Shown in pieces: positions 59,751-64,000 of a stretch of DNA of 64,000 bases. Under the pieces are notes generated by a model. The model worked only from the letters and a program-made list of their open reading frames with translations. It made no database searches and had not been told where the DNA came from. Source of the stretch: Paeniglutamicibacter quisquiliarum (lineage in GTDB: Bacteria > Actinomycetota > Actinomycetes > Actinomycetales > Micrococcaceae); assembly GCF_019084045.1 (NCBI RefSeq), contig NZ_JAHRED010000006.1, positions 219,047 through 283,046 on the forward strand, in the 5' to 3' direction. Position 1 is the stretch's first letter; each line of letters begins with the position of its first letter. A program made the translations under genes and the position numbers.

Positions 59751-60484
59751 GGGTACACCTCCGATTGGCGCATGAGTTGGGGCGGGTTATTTTCCTTGGC
59801 ATCCTTGGGCTCGTTGGTCAGCCAGATGCGGCCGTATTCGGCCGAGTAAACGATCTTCGCGGCCTCGCGGTCGGTCACGGCGAGGGAGACGAGCATGGTC
59901 CCGGCAGGCAGTGGCTGTGCACCCTCCGCCGCTTCGGCGGTGGCGTCGGCGCGCTGCAATCGCGTGACGAGCATCTTGTGGAAGACCCGGCCGGAGGCAG
60001 GAACACCGGCGTCGTCCCTGAGTCCTTCCTTGTCAAAGGACACGAAAACACCCACCGTGCTTCCGGCGGTGATGTTGCCGCCGACCATCCGCTGTGGTTC
60101 CAGGCCGAAGGTGATTTCCTGCAGGCCCTTGGGCACCGCGACGGTGCCGGGTGTTTGGAGGGAGGCAGGATCGACAAGTCGACTGGAGAGCAGCACCTCG
60201 CCGGGCGCCAGATCCGTGACTGTCACCTGACCGGCGATTTCGTCCAGGGTGGCCAGCGCCCCGGCGGGCACGGTGCCCGCGGGCCTGGCTTCGAGTGCCA
60301 CGGATTCGCCAAGGTCGGCGACGGACGTTCCCTCGGGAACGGCCTGACGAATGACCAAGACGTTGGTGGGCGTGAGTTCCGCCATGGCGCGCGCGTCGGC
60401 TTTGGCGGCATAGGAGAAGACGAGGACAGCGCCGAGCAGCGCGAGAACGGCGGCGGCAACACCGCCCAGAAGTCGGGATTTCAA
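59747..60484 (-). CDS. cpaB: Flp pilus assembly protein CpaB/RcpC (SAF domain)
   Basis: 245 residues with an N-terminal membrane helix (LLGGVAAAVLALLGAVLVFSYAAKADARA), an SAF domain (TNVLVIRQAVPEGTSVADLGESVALEARPAGTVPAGAL ... DLAPGEVLLSSRLVDP) and the RcpC part (KGLQEITFGLEPQRMVGGNITAGSTVGVFVSF). Outer-face subunit of the Flp pilus system. Ten bases behind tadG. Confidence 0.9.
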   Translation of the reverse strand: MKSRLLGGVAAAVLALLGAVLVFSYAAKADARAMAELTPTNVLVIRQAVPEGTSVADLGESVALEARPAGTVPAGALATLDEIAGQVTVTDLAPGEVLLSSRLVDPASLQTPGTVAVPKGLQEITFGLEPQRMVGGNITAGSTVGVFVSFDKEGLRDDAGVPASGRVFHKMLVTRLQRADATAEAAEGAQPLPAGTMLVSLAVTDREAAKIVYSAEYGRIWLTNEPKDAKENNPPQLMRQSEVYP

Positions 60485-60493
60485 GAAAAGCTC

Positions 60494-61522
60494 CTAGTGG
60501 GTCATTCGGACGACGGTGGCCCCATAGGGGTTCACCGGTCCCAGGATGTGGCCCTCGTCGAGGGACACGTAGCGGACGAAACTGCCGATGATGCCGCGGC
60601 AGTCCCCGGTGCACGCCTGGGAACCGACGTGTGTGGAGGTGTTGCGGAAAACAGAGGGCAGCGAGGTTCCCCCGGAGAACTTCCAGCCAGCGACCTCGAA
60701 GGCAGCGAAGGAGGAAATCTTATAGACGGCCCCGGCGCCGGTTCCGCTCACCTGGTTGAAGACGGGGAGCAAGACCGTTGGTCGTCGGCCGGCGTTGAGT
60801 TCGGTGCTCCACTTGTTGAAGACCGTGGTGCAATTGGGCGGTTCGTTGTTGCCGGTGGAGCTACCGCCTTCCTGGACGAGAAGGTCGATGTAGCCGCCGC
60901 ATTGCCCCTCGATCTGGGCCAACCACCCGAACCCGCCGGGGACCGGTGCTCCCGAGGGACCGTAGTTGCAGCCCGGGTTGGCGTATGACCCGCCGTGGAG
61001 CCCCAGTCGCTGGAGTCCGCCGTCGACGCGGCCTTCGACCTGGCAAACCGAGAATGCCGCGGGGAAAATGATGGGACCAGCTTTCGGGCTGCCCCATTGC
61101 GCACCTGCACGCGCTCCGACTTCTGCCGAGTCAAAGCCCATGATGCGGGCGAAGAAAAGCGAAACCATGTTGGCCTCGCCGCCTGTCTGCTGGGCTCCTG
61201 TTGTCACGGTGACAGTGCCCGCGCTCTTGTTCAGCTGGACGGACTGGATGTTGCTGAGCCCGTCGTTGGCATTCGTGTTCGCGTAGGTTGCGGCCACCGG
61301 GGACACTGTGGCGCAGGAGGTGCTGGCCAGGTTGCGGGCGCATTCCTGCGCAAGGGCAAGAGCCGCGGCGTCAGCGCCGTTCTGCAGCTGGGCCTTCTCG
61401 GCATACAGCATTCCGACATCCACGACGAGGGCCGTGAAGCCGAGCAAGGCGACCAACAGCAGGGCCGTCATCACGCTCACGGTTCCGCGTTCGGAATCCG
61501 AGGATTTCCTTAGCCTCCGCAT
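60494..61522 (-). CDS. tadG: TadG-like pilus assembly protein
   Basis: 342 residues. It begins with the TadG N-terminal type-IV-like segment (SERGTVSVMTALLLVALLGFTALVVDVGMLYAEKAQLQNGADAAALALAQECA), one membrane helix and the conserved Q.AaDaAALA motif, followed by a large Gly/Ser-rich outer domain with several cysteines. It resembles vWA-less TadG of Gram-positives. Overlaps tadE by 13 bases. Confidence 0.88.
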   Translation of the reverse strand: MRRLRKSSDSERGTVSVMTALLLVALLGFTALVVDVGMLYAEKAQLQNGADAAALALAQECARNLASTSCATVSPVAATYANTNANDGLSNIQSVQLNKSAGTVTVTTGAQQTGGEANMVSLFFARIMGFDSAEVGARAGAQWGSPKAGPIIFPAAFSVCQVEGRVDGGLQRLGLHGGSYANPGCNYGPSGAPVPGGFGWLAQIEGQCGGYIDLLVQEGGSSTGNNEPPNCTTVFNKWSTELNAGRRPTVLLPVFNQVSGTGAGAVYKISSFAAFEVAGWKFSGGTSLPSVFRNTSTHVGSQACTGDCRGIIGSFVRYVSLDEGHILGPVNPYGATVVRMTH

Positions 61523-61884
61523 CGCATGACCCCCTTGCCGGTGAGGGTGATGGGGGAGACGATGCCGGTGATGGTCGACAGGGGGTAAGTGATGGTGACG
61601 TTGGCCTGGGTGCCGGGCGTGCAGCCTGCGGGGGAGATGGCTATATTTCCATCCGTAAGCTTGGGGTAGAGGGTTGTGGCGGCGTTCTTGGTGGTCGAGC
61701 GCGCGGTGGCCGGATCGTTGGAGATGGCCATGACCCGGACGCCCTCGCGGGCGGCCTGGGTCAGCGTGAGCTGGGCGTTGTAGGCATGCCCGAACTCGAT
61801 GATGCCCATGACCAGCATGAGCAGGACCGGAAGGACAATGGCGAATTCAACGGCAGCGGAACCGCGTTCGTTCTGCTGTGTCAT
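61510..61884 (-). CDS. tadE: TadE-like pseudopilin
   Basis: 124 residues. NERGSAAVEFAIVLPVLLMLVMGIIEFGHAYNAQLTLTQAAREGVRV is the canonical TadE start with the cleavage site after Gly, Glu at +5 and the F.....(Q/L)...REG.R pattern. Two cysteines near the end (PAGCTPG, VMRCGG) may pair outside. Separated from flp by a hairpin. Confidence 0.92.
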   Translation of the reverse strand: MTQQNERGSAAVEFAIVLPVLLMLVMGIIEFGHAYNAQLTLTQAAREGVRVMAISNDPATARSTTKNAATTLYPKLTDGNIAISPAGCTPGTQANVTITYPLSTITGIVSPITLTGKGVMRCGG

Positions 61885-61923
61885 GGCCTAGGCCTTCCGG
61901 GTTTGAATGGTTGAAACATGCCG

Positions 61924-61953
61924 TGGTGGCGGGGCGAGTAGGCCCCGCCACCA
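61924..61953 (-). terminator. Hairpin between flp and tadE
   Basis: A perfect 12-bp stem (TGGTGGCGGGGC 61924-61935, GCCCCGCCACCA 61942-61953) with a 6-base loop, about 22 bases past the flp stop. Only a few T residues follow in the leftward sense, so partial termination is likely. This would keep pilin mRNA in excess over the machine genes. Confidence 0.7.
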
Positions 61954-61975
61954 TGATGTGGTTGTTGGAGCGAGA

Positions 61976-62185
61976 CTAAGCTCCGACGGCGGGGAGTGCT
62001 GCGCTGACCTTTAAGAACAATGCGTTCAATTGCGGGCCGAGGAGCATGAGGGTGGCGATGATGGCGACGGCGATGACGCCGACCATGATGCCGTACTCAA
62101 CGGCGGTAGCGCCGGTTTCATCGCGCTGGAAACGGTTCTTGATGCGGAAGCCGAGGGTCTGGAGAGTGGCGTAAATGGACAGCAT
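61976..62185 (-). CDS. flp: Flp-type major pilin
   Basis: 69 residues: MLSIYATLQTLGFRIKNRF leader, then QRDETG followed by ATAVEYGIMVGVIAVAIIATLMLLG. The site G-ATAVEY (Gly at -1, Glu at +5, Tyr at +6) is the Flp prepilin signature; the mature pilin is about 44 residues and nearly all one hydrophobic helix. The ATG at 62185 is chosen as GGAGCTC is close upstream; the frame continues to 62275 without support. The needed prepilin peptidase (TadV/CpaA) is not in the window. Confidence 0.93.
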   Translation of the reverse strand: MLSIYATLQTLGFRIKNRFQRDETGATAVEYGIMVGVIAVAIIATLMLLGPQLNALFLKVSAALPAVGA

Positions 62186-62220
62186 GGGAGAGCTCCTGAA
62201 TGAAGTGGTGTGTTGGTTTC

Positions 62221-62300
62221 GCGAGGTGCATCGGACTGCTTCGTGCACCGCGCTGAAAAAAACATAGCAAGACATTTCGAGGTTAAGGCCGGACCTGCGG
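62221..62300 (-). promoter_or_regulatory. flp promoter region and leader hairpin
   Basis: Leftward extended -10 TGCTATGTT (TATGTT at 62266-62261) is the best promoter match; its -35 is weak. The leader forms a short GGTGCA/TGCACC hairpin (62225-62246). Confidence 0.35.
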
Positions 62301-62918
62301 CTATCCTCGACGAACCCTATACCAACCCCTGGGAAGCTGCGTTTTTCCTGCGCTTAAACTGAACCAAACCGGCGTTTTGGCCGAAGCACGAAGTTGCTGA
62401 ACGGCGGAATTTGAGCGGTCATTCAAGCGTGATTTTGCCGCGAATGTTGGGACCCAATCCTGTCTAGGACGCGTAGTTGTGCCGGGTTGATTCTTGTGAT
62501 TGTCGGAGATGCGGGAGAGGACCACGGTTGCTGCAGTTGGAGCGGAGGGTCTGATTGGCGTCTCGGGAACATGATTCGAAGCCGATGACATGCTCGTTGC
62601 AGTAAGCCCGGAAGGAATGGCACCGCAGAGGTGCGCTCGCCGGGTACAGGCGGTGGGGCTCTCGAAGGGGCTCGACCCTCGTACGACCGAGGCTGAGAGC
62701 CAGGCCTGCCTTGACGAAATCCATCCTGACGGTGGCCTTGGCATGAGTACCGCGGGCCGGCCCTATTGCCTTCGAGGCATTCTCCTAATCAAACCCTAAA
62801 AACAAGCCACGGGAGCTAGTTTTTCCAGGGATATGGGCAACAGAATGCAGACTAGACAACCGAACGATCCTAGTAGTTCAGACCAGCTCTCTGGGATCTG
62901 AATTGTGCGCCGGTCCGT
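62301..62918. other. Gene-poor stretch
   Basis: About 620 bases in which frames of 65-147 codons exist on both strands but overlap one another, lack ribosome-binding sites and show no family motif or consistent third-position bias. Repeated T-arm-like words (GGGTCGAGCCCC on the minus strand near 62670) do not build a tRNA. I see no gene here. Confidence 0.45.
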
Positions 62919-63650
62919 TCAAGCTTCGAAATGCGTGAGCCCGGGCGACTGGGCAAATCGGGAGGTCATCGCCAGTGCAATGTCATGCAGTTTCTGGTTC
63001 CGATTATTTGACGCACTGCGAAGGAAGTCGAAGGCTTCGGCGGCTGTGCAAGAGTTCTGGGCCATAATAATGCCGCGAGCCAAGTCAATGGCCGTCCTGG
63101 ATTCCAACGCGGCGGACAGATCCTGCGATTTCAGCTCGGCCTCCGCGATCCTCAGGGCCATGCGCAACGCCTTGCTGCCTCCATCCGCGTAGCCCATCGC
63201 GTCGAGGATGAGGCCGTCGTTGATGGCACCGATTCGTGCTGTAAAAAAATTGAGGGTGCCAGATACGTGGGGTCCCAGTTGCAGTGGGAGGACCAGTAAG
63301 CCGGTAAAGCCACTGTCGGCTAATTCGCGCCCCAAGTCGGGCCACCGGGAATCTGAAGAGTCAGCCAGGATGACCGGCAACCCGGTGCGTATGGCATGGA
63401 GCCAGGGTCCGGCATCCATAGGATGCTCCACCTGACCAAGATTGATCACTCGATCATCGCTGCCGGCGATTGCCGCGGGAAGTCTGCTCCTTTGCATAAC
63501 CACCGAACATTCAACCACAGCCCCGTAGGCGTCCGTCATTGCCGCAGCTACTTGGCTGACCAGACTTTCCAGAAGGCTTTGGAGGTTTTTCATTTCCGAC
63601 ACCAGATCGCATAGCTCCCCAAAAGCCGCCATTTTTCTTGGCGCGTCCAT
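62919..63650 (-). CDS. GAF-ANTAR domain regulator (RNA-binding antiterminator type)
   Basis: 243 residues. A GAF-like sensor (about 20-165: LQSLLESLVSQVAAAMTDAYGAVVECSVVMQ ... GFTGLLVLPLQLGPHVSGTLNFFT) is followed by a helical ANTAR domain (SAALESRTAIDLARGIIMAQNSCTAAEAFDFLRSASNNRNQKLHDIALAM). ANTAR domains bind paired RNA hairpins and prevent transcription termination; the R-x-x-I-D-x-A-x-G-I-I-M core is complete. The target and signal are unknown. It is followed by the gene-poor stretch and is not in an operon. Confidence 0.9.
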   Translation of the reverse strand: MDAPRKMAAFGELCDLVSEMKNLQSLLESLVSQVAAAMTDAYGAVVECSVVMQRSRLPAAIAGSDDRVINLGQVEHPMDAGPWLHAIRTGLPVILADSSDSRWPDLGRELADSGFTGLLVLPLQLGPHVSGTLNFFTARIGAINDGLILDAMGYADGGSKALRMALRIAEAELKSQDLSAALESRTAIDLARGIIMAQNSCTAAEAFDFLRSASNNRNQKLHDIALAMTSRFAQSPGLTHFEA

Positions 63651-63775
63651 GACTCTGAACCTATGGCAGAGGCTCGTGTTTCACAACAACTGATTCGTAT
63701 CCACTCGATGAAATGTTCGTTCCTCGGATCGCCGAGTAGCGGTGTCACAAGCGGTCCAATTGAATTGGCTTCGAA
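63651..63775. other. Upstream region of the ANTAR gene
   Basis: 125 bases, lower GC, no gene and no clear promoter match. Confidence 0.35.
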
Positions 63776-64000
63776 TCATATGCGCGGGCGAGCGCCGACC
63801 CGCGGTAGGGCATGGATACCTGCTTTTGGGCGACCACGGCACTTTAGGTATCGGTCTTCCGCCTGGAGCCCCTGCCTCTCGCGGCGCAGCGTCTCGAGGG
63901 CGCTGGTTTCGGCCGGCAGTCGTTCCAGGCGCCGCTTGGTCGGTCCTTGGCCATTGGCCGCAGCCCTTCTTCGCCTTGTTCCCGGTACATCGTGGCCTAG
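63776..64000 (-). pseudogene. Decayed IS3-family transposase OrfA fragment (cut by window edge)
   Basis: Two leftward frames each carry part of an IS3-type OrfA. The frame at 63990-63844 gives YREQGEEGLRP, the linker after the helix-turn-helix in IS150-like OrfA. The other frame (63776-64000, open to the edge) gives RRLERLPAETSALE and QGLQAEDRYLKC, which looks like the leucine-zipper ELERLRAEN..L..EN.YLKK. A frameshift between them means that the gene is broken. The helix-turn-helix part, if present, lies beyond the window. Based on pattern memory only. Confidence 0.4.

Noticed and set aside
62650..62720. tRNA-like T-arm sequence
   Set aside because: The loop is one base short and no acceptor or anticodon stem can be built.

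Overview
The window looks like a chromosomal segment of a high-GC Gram-positive bacterium, most likely a flagellated Arthrobacter-type Micrococcaceae. Supporting points are high GC with strong third-position bias, many GTG/TTG starts, the housekeeping order glmM ... acpS ... glmS / coaA ... alr-tsaE-tsaB-rimI-tsaD, a flagellar set without outer-membrane ring genes, and a Gram-positive style tad (Flp pilus) locus. I could not run a similarity search, so the genus is an inference. No rRNA, tRNA, CRISPR array or intact mobile element was seen.

Layout. (1) 1-20.5 kb, mostly housekeeping: the end of a secreted sialidase, glmM, ugd, a candidate small RNA at about 4.8-4.9 kb, nnr (NAD(P)HX repair), acpS, a DinB-like protein, glmS, coaA, mscL, the alr-tsaE-tsaB-rimI-tsaD operon (cell wall and tRNA t6A), a GCS2-type carboxylate-amine ligase, a THUMP-like methyltransferase, an N-terminally truncated BY-kinase and a secreted SGNH hydrolase. 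(2) 20.8-51.8 kb, one nearly complete flagellar regulon: a leftward flgN-flgK-flgL-fliW operon diverges from fliA (sigma-28). Rightward follow fliC, fliD-fliS-(orf), flgB-flgC-fliE-fliF-fliG-fliH-fliI-fliJ-(NlpC/P60)-fliK-flgD-flgE, a cell-wall-binding-repeat protein, flbD-motA-motB, a 2.2-kb gap with small leftward genes where fliL would be expected, then fliM-fliN-fliO-fliP-fliQ-fliR-flhB-flhA and a degenerate FlhF-like protein. (3) 51.8-54.9 kb: a histidine kinase and a response regulator divergently transcribed, plus a pseudo-Hpt protein. (4) 55.2-62.2 kb: a leftward flp-tadE-tadG-cpaB-tadZ-tadA-tadB-tadC locus. (5) 62.2-64 kb: a gene-poor stretch, a GAF-ANTAR regulator and a decayed IS3-type transposase fragment at the edge.

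How the parts work together. FliA, encoded inside the cluster, probably drives the late genes: five sites with TAAC, a 15-16 bp gap and a GCCGATAG-like element lie before flgN, fliC, flgB, flbD and fliM, and a weaker one before a small leftward gene. The flagellum is the minimal Gram-positive form, with FlgB/FlgC rod, FlgE hook, and no FlgF/G, FlgH/I or FlgA here. FlgM, CsrA, FliL, FlhG and all chemotaxis genes are absent from the window. The tad locus has its motor, platform, prepilin and pseudopilins but no prepilin peptidase. The most unusual items are the twin-loop small-RNA candidate, the pair of 39-residue membrane proteins between motB and fliM, the FlhF-like protein without a P-loop, and the sigma-28 promoter set.
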